A DNA stretch of 64,000 nucleotides from Actinoplanes philippinensis (GCF_900113015.1 NZ_FONV01000024.1:26165-90164); one strand, 5' to 3'. Positions 1-8,854 are shown, counted from the stretch's first letter. Notes: generated from the sequence alone by a model not told the origin. Numbers and translations are program-made.

Positions 1-860
1 GGCGCGATGCCCCACTCGAAGGTGTCGGCGTCGCCCTTGGCCTGCTGGTTGAGCAGCGTCGCGATGTACCAGGTGCCCATCACCATCATGGCCGCCGACT
101 GCTTGCCGAACTGTGCCTGGTAGGTGAGGCTGTTGGTGGTCGCGTCGCCGAGGCTGACCTGCGCGCCGGCGGCCTGCAGGTCGAGGCTGGTCTGGTAATA
201 CGGCTTGAGGAAGCTGTAGTCGCCGCTCTCCAGGCTCGCCCCGGCGGTCTGGGCCAGCGCGAAACCCTGGTCGGTGGACTGCCAGGTGTGCTGGTACGCC
301 CCGAGCGCCTTGTCGCCGGCCGCCTTCAGTTTGGTGGTCAGCTCCTTGGCGGCCGTCGCGTACTCCGCCCAGGTCCAGCTGCCGTCCGGGTGCTTGACGC
401 CGGCCTTGTCGAAGAGCGCCTTGTTGTAATACAGCACCCACGAGTCGGCCCGGTACGGGATGGCCCACGTCTTGCCGTCGACCTGGTAGGCGCTGACCCC
501 GCCGACCTCGGGCCCGAGTTTGGCGGCCACGTCGGACACGTCGACCAGCTGCTTGCCGTCCTGGTAGGTGAAGAAGTTCTTCAGGTTCTTCTGCACGTAG
601 ACGTCCGGGGCCTTGCCGGCGGCCAGGTCGGCGATCATCTGGGTGTCGTAGTTGGCGGCGTCGTATTCCTTCAGCTCGACCGTGATGTCCGGGTGCGAGC
701 TCTTGAAACCGTCGGCGAGGGTCTTGAACTCCGGCGTGGTCGCCAGGCTCCACCCGGCCAGGGTGAGCGTGACCGGGCCGGACTCCTCGGCGTCGCCGCC
801 GCTGCTGCAGCCGGTGAGACCGAGCAGGAGCGCCGTGACAGCGGCGAGGGAGCGCTTCAT
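1..860 (-). CDS. Sugar ABC transporter substrate-binding lipoprotein (partial, C-terminus missing)
   Basis: An extracellular solute-binding protein of family 1 that would capture a sugar or oligosaccharide outside the membrane and hand it to ABC permeases, probably encoded beyond the left edge. The N-terminus is a lipoprotein signal (MKRSLAAVTALLLGLTGC, lipobox LTGC). It is followed by solute-binding sequence such as VTLTLAGWS, GKAPDVYVQ and WAIPYRADSWVLYYNKALF. About 286 residues are visible and the reading frame runs off the window. The ATG at 858-860 is preceded by AGGAG five bases upstream. It lies 15 bp behind the DUF2264 gene on the same strand, so both are probably one operon. The substrate is inferred from neighbours only. 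Confidence 0.9.
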   Translation of the reverse strand, partial: MKRSLAAVTALLLGLTGCSSGGDAEESGPVTLTLAGWSLATTPEFKTLADGFKSSHPDITVELKEYDAANYDTQMIADLAAGKAPDVYVQKNLKNFFTYQDGKQLVDVSDVAAKLGPEVGGVSAYQVDGKTWAIPYRADSWVLYYNKALFDKAGVKHPDGSWTWAEYATAAKELTTKLKAAGDKALGAYQHTWQSTDQGFALAQTAGASLESGDYSFLKPYYQTSLDLQAAGAQVSLGDATTNSLTYQAQFGKQSAAMMVMGTWYIATLLNQQAKGDADTFEWGIA

Positions 861-875
861 CTCTACTCCTCTATG

Positions 876-2705
876 TCAGAACGAGTCGTCGGTATTGATG
901 CTGGTGTGTGTGAGAACGGCGTCGGGCCAGACGACCCGGACGCGCCCCTGACGGATCTCGGCGCGGCACGTCGTTTCCGCCGGGTCGGTGGACAGCTCGA
1001 CGAGCACGGCGATCCAGCTCTCCGGGACCCCGAATTCGAGCCACGGCACCCGGACCGGGCCGCCGAGCGGTGACGCGTCGTCGTGTTCGGTCTCGCCGGC
1101 CGCCCCGTCGCCGATGATCGGCGTGAGACGCGAGACGAGCCCCCTGGTCGCGGGCCAGCCGCCGATCCGCAGGCGGAAGGCGTCCGGCGAGACCTGCGCG
1201 ACCCGGACGAGCCGGACCTCCCAGGGCCCGTGGACCAGCGAGAACGTGGTGATCCGCCCGGCCGGGCGGAGTTTTCCGGTGCGGCCGGAGCCGTGGTCGC
1301 GGCCCGGCGGGTCCGGTTCCAGCCAATGTGCTTCGGTGACGGACCCGGCACAACCCAGAGACCCCTCGACGCGTACGGCCAGAGTGCGCATGCCGGTGCG
1401 GTGCGAGTGCCGCCCGGCCCGGTCCACGAGGACCACCGACTGGTCCTCCGGGTCGGTCCAGCCGCTCTCGTCCAGCACCGGCGCGGTGGCCGTCGAGTAG
1501 CCGATCCGGGCGTAGAGCGGCGAGTCGCCGCCGGGCACGCCCTCGTCGCCGTGATCGGTGCCGTGGTTGATGACGCGGACGATGCCGTCGGCGCGGGTGC
1601 CGGCGATCAGCCAGCCCGGCGCGCGGACGGCGCGGAGCACGTCACCGGTCTCCACCGGCAGCGGCTCGGCCGGCGCCGCCCACACCGGATGATCCTCCGG
1701 GAGGGCCACGCCGAGCAGTCCCTTGCTCGCCCAGTAGGGCGACCCGGGACCGGAGTAGGACTGGGCGAGCCGGGGCCACGGTCCGTGCCAGCCGAGCGTG
1801 AGGATGTCGCCGTGCGGCGCGAAGTGCCCGACGATCTTCCCGGCGGCGTGCCGCAGCCGGCCGGGCGCGTGCGAGGGGACGTCGGCGAGGATGCCGGCCC
1901 AGAACGGGGCGGCCGCGGCGAACCGGTAGATCAGGCTGCGGCCCTGCAGCAGCGGGGAGCCGTCGCCGCCGGTCAGGGCGAGCGCGTCGGTGAGGAAGCG
2001 GTCCAGCAGGTCCCGGTCGACGGGCCGCAGGCCGGGGGCGCCGGTCATCCGCGACCACAGCACCGGGTAGAGGTGCAGGGCCCAGCCGGTGTAGTGGTCG
2101 TAGGCGCGGGACGAGCCGTCGGACAGCCAACCGTCGGCGCGGCGGAACGTGTCGTGGGTGGCCAGGTCCTCCGCCATCTCGGTCTCGGAGTACGGGCCGC
2201 CGACCGAGCGCAGGAACGTCTGCACGACCAGGCGGAACCACACCCAGTTGATCCGCGGGTAGGTGTCGTCGCCGACGGCCGGGGCCAGGTAGTCGACGAT
2301 CCGCTCCTGGACGGCCGGGTCCAGCCGGTCCCAGATCCAGTCGCGGGTCATGTCGAGGATCAGCGCGATCGACGCCGCCTCCACCTTGGCCTGGGCGTGT
2401 TCGGTCAGCCGTACCCATCGATCGGGGTTTGCCGGGTCGGTGCCCGCCGCGAGGCCGGCGGCGTATCGCTCGACCAGGTGATCGAGGCCCTTGCCGCGCT
2501 CGCCGGCCAGGCGGAAGCCGGCCAGCAGGAAGGTGCGCGCGAAGCCCTCCAGGCCGTCGACCGCACGGCCGTAACCGCCCTCGGCGCCGGGCAGCGTGAT
2601 CAGCGCGTGTGACGGCGAGGTGTGCCGGGACGCGGCGGCGAGCAGACGGTCGGCGAACCCGGTCCAGTCGGCGCGGGATTCGAGGGCAGGGTTCGACGGT
2701 GGCAC
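876..2705 (-). CDS. DUF2264 domain protein (putative polysaccharide-active enzyme)
   Basis: A 609-residue protein matching the DUF2264 family: an N-terminal alpha/alpha-toroid-like half (GYGRAVDGLEGFARTFLLAG, INWVWFRLVVQTFLRSVGG, DGWLSDGSSRAYDHYTGWAL) and a C-terminal beta-rich half. No signal peptide is seen, so it probably acts in the cytoplasm on imported oligosaccharides. From memory, some DUF2264 proteins have been linked to glucuronic-acid-releasing glycoside hydrolases; that is unverified here. The start is taken as GTG at 2705 because GGAG lies six bases upstream. An in-frame ATG at 2783 is possible but falls inside the promoter-like region. It is divergent from the heparinase-like gene and upstream of the solute-binding protein. 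Confidence 0.85.
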   Translation of the reverse strand: MPPSNPALESRADWTGFADRLLAAASRHTSPSHALITLPGAEGGYGRAVDGLEGFARTFLLAGFRLAGERGKGLDHLVERYAAGLAAGTDPANPDRWVRLTEHAQAKVEAASIALILDMTRDWIWDRLDPAVQERIVDYLAPAVGDDTYPRINWVWFRLVVQTFLRSVGGPYSETEMAEDLATHDTFRRADGWLSDGSSRAYDHYTGWALHLYPVLWSRMTGAPGLRPVDRDLLDRFLTDALALTGGDGSPLLQGRSLIYRFAAAAPFWAGILADVPSHAPGRLRHAAGKIVGHFAPHGDILTLGWHGPWPRLAQSYSGPGSPYWASKGLLGVALPEDHPVWAAPAEPLPVETGDVLRAVRAPGWLIAGTRADGIVRVINHGTDHGDEGVPGGDSPLYARIGYSTATAPVLDESGWTDPEDQSVVLVDRAGRHSHRTGMRTLAVRVEGSLGCAGSVTEAHWLEPDPPGRDHGSGRTGKLRPAGRITTFSLVHGPWEVRLVRVAQVSPDAFRLRIGGWPATRGLVSRLTPIIGDGAAGETEHDDASPLGGPVRVPWLEFGVPESWIAVLVELSTDPAETTCRAEIRQGRVRVVWPDAVLTHTSINTDDSF

Positions 2706-2754
2706 GTCACGCTCCGGAGTCGATCGGGCGGGTACCTGTGATCGGTTTCCGGGA

Positions 2755-2783
2755 AGTAAAACGCTCACAATCGACCATGTCAA
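2755..2783 (-). promoter_or_regulatory. Putative sigma70-type promoter of the DUF2264/solute-binding operon
   Basis: On the minus strand a perfect -35 TTGACA (2783-2778) is followed, after 17 bp, by TTTACT (2760-2755). Transcription would start about 40 bp before the GTG at 2705. Between the boxes lies TTGTGAGCG, which resembles half of a LacI-family operator. This suggests control by one of the hybrid regulators nearby. Inference from sequence only. Confidence 0.5.
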
Positions 2784-2906
2784 TGAGTTCTTCGCTCACA
2801 GCCCGCCAAATGTGATCGCGGAACGCCGTGAGCTGGCCGTTTAGGACGACTAACAGCCACCCGATCGGACGCTTGAGCACGGTCCGAACGTCACGGGACG
2901 GTTAAA

Positions 2907-2934
2907 GTGATCTGATACGATCGCGATCGATCAC
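2907..2934 (+). promoter_or_regulatory. Candidate operator/-10 region before the heparinase-like gene
   Basis: An AT-richer patch holds TACGAT, a plausible actinomycete -10 box (2916-2921). It also holds a 12-bp perfect palindrome CGATCGCGATCG (2918-2929), framed by GTGATC (2907-2912) and GATCAC (2929-2934). It ends just before the ribosome binding site of the heparinase-like gene, so a bound repressor would block initiation. The hybrid regulator encoded downstream is the likely ligand sensor (inference). Confidence 0.4.
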
Positions 2935-2946
2935 GGGGAGGTGACC

Positions 2947-4683
2947 ATGTTCGTGCCGCCGGCGACCGACCGCACGGTGTGGAGATCGGCCGACGAGCCG
3001 ACCCTCCGCGAGCTGTCCGAGCGCGCCCGCGCCACCCTCGGCGCCCCCTGGCCCACTCCCCTGGCCCGCGACTTCGCCCGCTACTTCCGCGACGGCGACC
3101 GGGACACCTACGAGCAGGCGATCTGGGTCCGGCACCAGCGGCTGGCCCGGGCCGTCGTGCTGGCCGCCGCCACCGGCGACCCGGTCTGGCTCGACGAGGC
3201 CGCCGACGGCGTGACCCTGTTCTGCGAGCAGAGCACCTGGTGCTGGCCGGCCCACGACGACACGTTCGCCCGGCACGGCTCGGTGCTGCCGACCGTCACC
3301 GACCCCTACGTCGATCTGGGCGCCGGTGAGGTCGCCGCCGATCTCGCGTGGACCGATCACGTGCTCGGCGCGCAGCTCGACGAGCGTTACCCGGGGTTAC
3401 GCGCCCGCATCCGGCACGAGGTCGACCGGCGGGTGTTCACCCCGTTCATCGAGCGGCGCGACTGGACCTGGCTCGGCCTCGACGGCCACGTGCACAACTG
3501 GAACCCGTGGATCCACAGCAACATCCTGATCGCCACCAGGCTGCTGGCCCCGTCCTCCGCCGACCGGCTCACCGAGCTGGTGACCGAGGGCCTCTCGCGG
3601 TACGCCGCGGCGGTGCCCCCCGACGGGGCCATCGACGAGGGGTACCACTACTGGTGGCACGGCGCGCTGCCGTACCTGGAGACCCTGGAACGCCTCGGCC
3701 GTGACCTCGACCCGGCGCTGATCGACTTCCCGCACCGCGTCCACCTGGGCGGACCGTGGTATCTCAACCACGCCGACGGGCCGGCCCGCCCGTCGCCGCA
3801 CCAGCCGTGGCACGTGCTGCACCGGCTGGCCGGTGTGGCCGGCGCCCGCGACGCCCGCGCCCATGCGGCCACCCACCGGCGGCCCGGCGAGGCGGTCGCC
3901 CACGAGAGCCACGGGCTCGGCTACCTGCTGCAGGCCGTCCTCGACCAGGAGTGGATCGCCGCCGTCCCGGGCCCGTCCCCGCTGCCGCGTGACGTCTGGT
4001 TCCCGTCGACCCAGGTGCTGCTGGCCCGGCCCGCCGCGGGCAGCGCCGCCGGCCTGACCCTGGCGATCAAGGGCGGCCACAACGGGGAGAACCACAATCA
4101 CAACGACGTCGGCAGTTTCATCGTGGCCCGCGACGGGGTGCCGGTGCTGATCGACCCGGGGCGGCCCACCTATACCGCGCAGACCTTCGGGCCCCGGCGG
4201 TACGAGATCTGGACCATGCGATCGACCTGGCACAACACCCCGTCGATCCGGGGTACGGAACAGGCCGCCGGCGCCTCGTTCACGGCCCGTGACGTGGTCG
4301 TGGACCTCGACGCCGGCTCGTTCACCGCCGACCTGGCCGGTGCCTACCCCCGCGACGACGTCCGCCACTGGACCCGGACCGCCCGGCTCGACCGTGACAC
4401 CGGCACGATCACCATCCGGGACGCGTGGGAGCTGCTGCCCGGCACCGGGCGGACCGTCGTCCATCTGATCGCGGCCGGCGAGGTCACCCTCACCGGCGGC
4501 GGCGCCGACATCGACGGCGTCAGCGTGACCTGGGGCGACCGGCCCTGCGAGGTCACCAGCCGCCGGCTCGACGACCCGCAGCTCACCGAGGTGTGGGGCG
4601 ACCGGCTGACCCGCCTCGACATCGACGTCACCACCCTGGGGCCGGTCGGCTCCCTCGAACTGATCGTGAAGGAGAGACGGTGA
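2947..4683 (+). CDS. Heparinase II/III family polysaccharide lyase-like protein
   Basis: A 578-residue protein with an N-terminal alpha/alpha toroid (WNPWIHSNILIATRLL, DEGYHYWWHGALPYLE) and a C-terminal heparinase II/III-like beta-sandwich bearing the family signature GGHNGENHNHNDVGSF. That signature carries the His and Asn residues used in beta-elimination of uronic-acid polysaccharides. No signal peptide is visible, so it probably acts on imported oligosaccharides. ATG at 2947 is chosen because GGAGG ends five bases upstream; a GTG at 2941 overlaps that site. The stop overlaps the next start (GTGA), so it is translationally coupled to the regulator. PL-family membership cannot be set by eye; PL27-like rhamnose-glucuronate lyase is one possibility. 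Confidence 0.85.
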   Translation: MFVPPATDRTVWRSADEPTLRELSERARATLGAPWPTPLARDFARYFRDGDRDTYEQAIWVRHQRLARAVVLAAATGDPVWLDEAADGVTLFCEQSTWCWPAHDDTFARHGSVLPTVTDPYVDLGAGEVAADLAWTDHVLGAQLDERYPGLRARIRHEVDRRVFTPFIERRDWTWLGLDGHVHNWNPWIHSNILIATRLLAPSSADRLTELVTEGLSRYAAAVPPDGAIDEGYHYWWHGALPYLETLERLGRDLDPALIDFPHRVHLGGPWYLNHADGPARPSPHQPWHVLHRLAGVAGARDARAHAATHRRPGEAVAHESHGLGYLLQAVLDQEWIAAVPGPSPLPRDVWFPSTQVLLARPAAGSAAGLTLAIKGGHNGENHNHNDVGSFIVARDGVPVLIDPGRPTYTAQTFGPRRYEIWTMRSTWHNTPSIRGTEQAAGASFTARDVVVDLDAGSFTADLAGAYPRDDVRHWTRTARLDRDTGTITIRDAWELLPGTGRTVVHLIAAGEVTLTGGGADIDGVSVTWGDRPCEVTSRRLDDPQLTEVWGDRLTRLDIDVTTLGPVGSLELIVKERR

Positions 4684-5795
4684 GCAACACCGACAAGCGG
4701 GGGCCGTTGCAGGTGGCCCGCCGGGCGCGGCTGCTGGAGCAGTTGCAGCGCGACGGCGTGCTGCGGGTCTCCGACCTCACCGACGCGCTCGGCGCCTCCA
4801 CGGTCACGATCCGCCGCGACATCGCCCAGCTCGCCTCGGAGGGCCTGGTCCGCCGGGTGCACGGCGGTGTCGCGCTGCCCACCGGCGAGGAGCAGCGCGA
4901 CACCGAGGACGTGTTCAGCGGCAGCATCGGCATGCTCGTGCCGTCGCTCGACTACTACTACCCGCACGTGGCCCGCGGCGCCGAGGAGGCCGCCCGCGAG
5001 CTCGACCTGCGCATCGTGCTGCGTGGCTCGTCCTACGAGACCGAGGACGACCGGCCGCAGCTCAACCGGCTCGTCGACCAGGGCGTCGACGCGCTGATCG
5101 TGGCCCCGCGGATGGACGCGCCGACCGCCCAGCAGACCATCGAGTGGCTGGCCGGGCTCGGTATCCCGGTCGTCCTGCTGGAACGCACCGCCACCGCCGG
5201 CCCGCACCACGCGCACCTGGAGTCGGTCGTCTCCGACCACGCGCAGGGCGCCGGCATGGCCGTGCGTCACCTCGCCGGGCTGGGGCACCGCAAGGTCGGC
5301 GTGGTGCTGGCCGCCCTCAGCCCGACCAGCCCGCACATCCACCGCGGCTGGCACGAGGCGGTCACCGAGCTGGGCCTCGACGCGACCGGCACCGTGGACG
5401 AGCAGGTGCCGGACGCCCGTACGCCGGACAGCAAGAACGCCCTCGACAAGACCCTGGACAAGACTCTCGACCGGGTCCTGGAGACCGGCACCACGGCCCT
5501 GCTGGTGCACGCCGACGCCGAGGCGATCGCCCTGGTGCAGCGCTGCGAGGAACGTCAGCTGTCGGTCCCCGGCGACCTGTCGGTGATCGCCTACGACGAC
5601 GAGGTGGCGGGACTGTTCAGCCCGGCGCTCACCGCGGTCCGGCCGCCCCGCGGCTCGATCGGCCGCGCCGCCGTCCGCCTGGCCGCCGACCGTCTCGCCG
5701 ACCCGCAGCGTCCCACCCACCGCATCGTGATAAGCCCGTCGCTGCGCATCCGCGACTCGGCGGCGCCACCGCTCTCCCCAGCGGACACACGCTGA
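4680..5795 (+). CDS. Hybrid transcriptional regulator: DeoR-type HTH plus LacI-type sugar-sensing domain
   Basis: A 371-residue regulator. Residues about 10-65 form a DeoR-like winged HTH (ARLLEQLQRDGVLRVSDLTD, STVTIRRDIAQLASEGLVRR, VHGGVALP). From about residue 80 a LacI/GalR periplasmic-binding-protein-like domain follows (IGMLVPSLDYYYPHVARGAE, VIAYDDEVAGLFSPALTAVR). It overlaps the lyase gene by 4 bp, so it probably controls this sugar locus in response to a breakdown product. A short internal repeat (LDKTLDKTLDR) lies near residue 260. It is a clear paralogue of the regulator ending at 6289, sharing LRGSSY and the YDDEVA segment. Confidence 0.9.
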   Translation: MSNTDKRGPLQVARRARLLEQLQRDGVLRVSDLTDALGASTVTIRRDIAQLASEGLVRRVHGGVALPTGEEQRDTEDVFSGSIGMLVPSLDYYYPHVARGAEEAARELDLRIVLRGSSYETEDDRPQLNRLVDQGVDALIVAPRMDAPTAQQTIEWLAGLGIPVVLLERTATAGPHHAHLESVVSDHAQGAGMAVRHLAGLGHRKVGVVLAALSPTSPHIHRGWHEAVTELGLDATGTVDEQVPDARTPDSKNALDKTLDKTLDRVLETGTTALLVHADAEAIALVQRCEERQLSVPGDLSVIAYDDEVAGLFSPALTAVRPPRGSIGRAAVRLAADRLADPQRPTHRIVISPSLRIRDSAAPPLSPADTR

Positions 5796-5820
5796 CCGCA
5801 ATCGTTGTCAGGCTGCGTGT

Positions 5821-6315
5821 ATGGTCCTCACCCCACCGGGCGGCGCAGCCCTCAACCCGTTCGTCGTCGTCGACGACGCCGCGGGTCTCGTCACGTTCGT
5901 GTCCGAGGTTCTCGGCGTACCCGAGACGGCCGAAGCCCGTACCCCGATGCCGGACGGCACCCTGATCCATGCCGAGCTGCGGGTCGGCACGGTGAACCTG
6001 ATGATCGCCGACCGGCGGGACGGGTGGCCGTCGCGCCCCGGCCTGCTGCAGGTGTGGGTGTCCGACATCGCCGAGGTCCTCGGCCGGGCCGCCGGGCGCG
6101 GAGCGGTGACCGTGACCGAGCCGACCCCGTTCTACGGCGAGACCACCCTGGCCCGCATGCTCGACCCCTGGCAGAACCTGTGGTGGCTGTATTCTCCCGC
6201 GCCCGGCCAGGCCGACCCGGAGCCGGCCTGGGAGGGCGGCTCCGATCCGGTCTTCGCCACCCTCGACCGGACGCTGCGATCGCTGGGCTCACGCCCGGAC
6301 GCGACGGGACAGTGA
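5821..6315 (+). CDS. VOC (glyoxalase/bleomycin-resistance fold) family protein
   Basis: A 164-residue single-domain VOC protein of the PhnB-like kind: LNPFVVVDDAAGLVTFVSEV at the start, HAELRVGTVNLMIADRR in the middle and DPWQNLWWLYSP near the end, the usual order of the paired beta-alpha-beta-beta-beta units. The family includes metal-dependent dioxygenases, isomerases and drug-binding proteins, and the substrate cannot be told from sequence. ATG at 5821 follows the regulator by 25 bp. Its last 27 bp overlap the convergent regulator gene. It may be co-transcribed with the sugar locus, but no functional link is evident. Confidence 0.8.
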   Translation: MVLTPPGGAALNPFVVVDDAAGLVTFVSEVLGVPETAEARTPMPDGTLIHAELRVGTVNLMIADRRDGWPSRPGLLQVWVSDIAEVLGRAAGRGAVTVTEPTPFYGETTLARMLDPWQNLWWLYSPAPGQADPEPAWEGGSDPVFATLDRTLRSLGSRPDATGQ

Positions 6316-7344
6316 CGACTGGCGGACCACCAGCTCCGGGGCGACCAGGACGCCCTGGGCCGGGCGGCGGTCGCCGTCTAGCAGGCGGGAGACCATCAGC
6401 TCGACGGCCAGGCGGCCGACGTGGTTCTTCGGCGGGCGGATCGCGGTGAGCGCCGGCTCGGCCAGGTGGGCCACCTCGTCGTCGTAGGAGACGATCGCCA
6501 GGTCGTCGGGGACGCGAAGGCCCTGGTCGGCGGCATTCTGGGCGACGACGATGGCCTGCGGGTCACTGTGCACGATCACCGCTGACAGGCCCTTCACCGG
6601 CACGTTCACCGCGTCGCCGGGCAGGCCCAGGTCGGCGCAGGCCCGGCGCCAGCCCTGCAGCAGGTACGTCGAGGTGGGGCTGCCGCCGGAGAGCAGCAGG
6701 CCGATCCGGCGGTGGCCCTGCTCGTACAGGTGGTGGACGGCGATCTCCAGGCCCAGCGCGTGATCGCTGCGCACCCACTCGATCTGCCTCGGGGCGCTCG
6801 TCCAGCGGTGCGGCTGGCGCTCGACGAGGATCGCCGGGACCGGCAGGCGGCTGATCCAGTCGAGGGTGGTGGCCGCGTCGCCGCCGTCCAGGCTGGGCGC
6901 GAGCAGCAGGCCCTGCACCTGGCCGGCCTCGACGAGCCGGCCGATCTGCCGCCGGTCCTCCTCCGGGTCGTAGCTGGAGCCGCGCAACTGGACGTTGACG
7001 CCGAGGGCGGCGCCGGCGGCCCGGGCGCCCGCGACGATCGGCGGCCAGTAGAAGTCGAGCGACGGGACGACCATGCCGATCGTGAACGCGGTCCGGCGGA
7101 CCGGCGCGGGTTGCGGCCGGGACGGCAGCGTGGCGCCGCCGTGCACCCGGTGGCACAGGTTGCGGGCGGCCAGGGCGGCGATGTCCCGGCGGATGGTCAG
7201 CTCGCTCACGCCGAGGTCGCGGGCCAGGTCGCTGACCCGGACCGCGCCGCAGCGCCGCAACTCGGTGAGCAGCCGCTCGTGCCTCTGCACCTGGAACAGG
7301 GCTGTTCGATTGGTTGCGTTTGCGACCGAGCGGGATCGCACCAT
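6289..7344 (-). CDS. Hybrid DeoR-HTH/LacI-type transcriptional regulator (paralogue of 4680-5795)
   Basis: A 351-residue regulator with N-terminal DeoR-like HTH (HERLLTELRRCGAVRVSDLA, SELTIRRDIAALAARNLCHR, VHGGATLPS) and a C-terminal LacI-like effector domain (IGMVVPSLDFYWPPIVAGAR, AIVSYDDEVAHLAEPALTAI). It is divergent from the secreted GH43 gene, and three TTACG repeats lie in the space between them, so it probably controls that gene and itself. The effector domain is somewhat shorter than in its paralogue around residues 245-260 (VNVPVKGLSAVIVHSDP). ATG at 7344 has a weak GGTG site; an in-frame GTG seven codons in is an alternative start. Confidence 0.9.
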   Translation of the reverse strand: MVRSRSVANATNRTALFQVQRHERLLTELRRCGAVRVSDLARDLGVSELTIRRDIAALAARNLCHRVHGGATLPSRPQPAPVRRTAFTIGMVVPSLDFYWPPIVAGARAAGAALGVNVQLRGSSYDPEEDRRQIGRLVEAGQVQGLLLAPSLDGGDAATTLDWISRLPVPAILVERQPHRWTSAPRQIEWVRSDHALGLEIAVHHLYEQGHRRIGLLLSGGSPTSTYLLQGWRRACADLGLPGDAVNVPVKGLSAVIVHSDPQAIVVAQNAADQGLRVPDDLAIVSYDDEVAHLAEPALTAIRPPKNHVGRLAVELMVSRLLDGDRRPAQGVLVAPELVVRQSSLSRRVRA

Positions 7345-7365
7345 GGCATCACCGTTTCCGACCGT

Positions 7366-7393
7366 TTACGAAGACGTTACGTACATTCTTACG
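7366..7393. promoter_or_regulatory. Candidate operator: three TTACG direct repeats between regulator and GH43 gene
   Basis: TTACG occurs at 7366-7370, 7377-7381 and 7389-7393, 11 and 12 bp apart, so all three lie on roughly the same DNA face. The patch is much more AT-rich than its surroundings and sits in the 68-bp divergent space. TACATT at 7382-7387 could serve as a -10 box for the GH43 gene. DeoR-type regulators often bind direct repeats (family knowledge); the assignment is inference. Confidence 0.4.
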
Positions 7394-7412
7394 CATCGAT
7401 CGGGGCTTCCGG

Positions 7413-8825
7413 ATGAGACTTCTCGCCGCCGTCGCGGCCTTCCTGCTGATCGTGGTGCTGCCGGCACCGGCGCAGGCCGCACCGGTCACGATCACCAACG
7501 GGGTGCAGTTCACCGACACGTCCGGCGCCGGGGTGCACGCCCACGGCGGCGGGATGCTCAAGGTCGGCTCCTACTGGTACTGGTTCGGCGAGAACCGCAA
7601 CGCCGACGACACGTTCAAGGCGGTCTCCGTCTACCGGTCGGCCGACCTGCGCACGTGGGAGTTCCGCAACAACGTGCTCACCTCGTCGTCGGCGTCCGAG
7701 CTGGGCAGCGCCAAGATCGAGCGGCCGAAGGTGATCTGGAACGCGTCGACCGGGCGCTATGTCATGTGGATGCACAAGGAGAACGGCTCGGACTACGGCG
7801 AGGCTCGCGCGGCGGTGGCGTCGTCGGCCACGATCGACGGCACGTACACGTACCACGGCAGTTTCCGGCCGCTCGGCAGCTACATGTCCCGGGACATCAC
7901 GCTCTACGAGGACGGCGGCGCCGCGTACATGATCTCCGCAGCCGACGAGAACCGGGACCTGATGATCTACCGGCTCACCGCCGACTACCTGCAGGTCTCC
8001 ACGGTCGTCGGGAACTTCTGGGACAACGCGACCCGGGAGGCGCCGGCCATGTTCAAACGCAACGGCGTCTACTTCCTGATCACGTCGGGCACCTCCGGCT
8101 GGAACCCCAACCAGGCGAAGTACGCCACCGCGAGCAGCATCAGCGGCCCCTGGTCGGGCTGGACCGACGTGGGTGACTCGACCACCTTCGGCTCGCAGCC
8201 CGCCTACGTCCTGCCGATCACCGGCACGTCCGGCACGAGCTTCCTCTACCTGGGCGACCGCTGGGCCGGCGCCTGGTCCGGCCCGGTCAACGACTCCCGT
8301 TACGTCTGGCTGCCGATCAGCTTCCCCAGCGCCACGTCGATGTCGCTGACCTGGTACCCGACGATCACCGTCGACGCCGCCGCCGGCACGGTCACCGGCA
8401 ACGCGGCCACCTACCACCGGATCACCAACCGCAACAGCGGCAAGGTGATGGACGTGGTCAGCGCGTCGCAGGCCAACAACGCCGAGGTCAAGCAGTACAC
8501 CTGGAACAGCGGCGGCAACCAGAGATTCGAGCTCCGTGACGCCGGCGGCGGCTATTTCCAGATCGTCGCCCAGCACAGCGGCAAATGCCTCGACGTGGCC
8601 TCCTCGTCGACCGCCGACGGCGGCAACGTCATCCAGTACACCTGCGGAACCGGCACCAACCAGCAATGGCAGTGGGTCGCAGTCGGCGGCTATTTCCAGC
8701 TCAGGGCCCGGCACAGCGGCAAATGCCTCGACGTCGTCTCGTCCAACACCGCCGACGGCGCCGACATCCAGCAGTACACCTGCGGTTCCGGCACCAACCA
8801 GCAATGGTCGAAAACGGTTTCCTAG
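7413..8825 (+). CDS. Secreted GH43-type glycosidase with C-terminal ricin/CBM13 module
   Basis: A 470-residue secreted enzyme. Residues 1-23 are a Sec signal ending PAQAA. Residues about 25-330 form a five-bladed beta-propeller of the GH43 kind (GAGVHAHGGGMLKVGSYWYW, SAKIERPKVIWNASTGRYVM, SREAPAMF-like TREAPAMFKRNGVYFL). The AHGGG/YWFGE pattern resembles exo-beta-1,3-galactanases of subfamily 24. Residues about 335-470 are ricin-type beta-trefoil repeats with QxW-like motifs (GGNQRFEL, GTNQQWQW, GTNQQWSK) for binding polysaccharide. ATG at 7413 is chosen because the signal peptide starts there; the ribosome site is weak. It would release galactose-type sugars outside the cell for the transporter at 1-860 (inference). 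Confidence 0.85.
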   Translation: MRLLAAVAAFLLIVVLPAPAQAAPVTITNGVQFTDTSGAGVHAHGGGMLKVGSYWYWFGENRNADDTFKAVSVYRSADLRTWEFRNNVLTSSSASELGSAKIERPKVIWNASTGRYVMWMHKENGSDYGEARAAVASSATIDGTYTYHGSFRPLGSYMSRDITLYEDGGAAYMISAADENRDLMIYRLTADYLQVSTVVGNFWDNATREAPAMFKRNGVYFLITSGTSGWNPNQAKYATASSISGPWSGWTDVGDSTTFGSQPAYVLPITGTSGTSFLYLGDRWAGAWSGPVNDSRYVWLPISFPSATSMSLTWYPTITVDAAAGTVTGNAATYHRITNRNSGKVMDVVSASQANNAEVKQYTWNSGGNQRFELRDAGGGYFQIVAQHSGKCLDVASSSTADGGNVIQYTCGTGTNQQWQWVAVGGYFQLRARHSGKCLDVVSSNTADGADIQQYTCGSGTNQQWSKTVS

Positions 8826-8854
8826 GGCCGGGTCGCGATCACTACGATGGCGGG

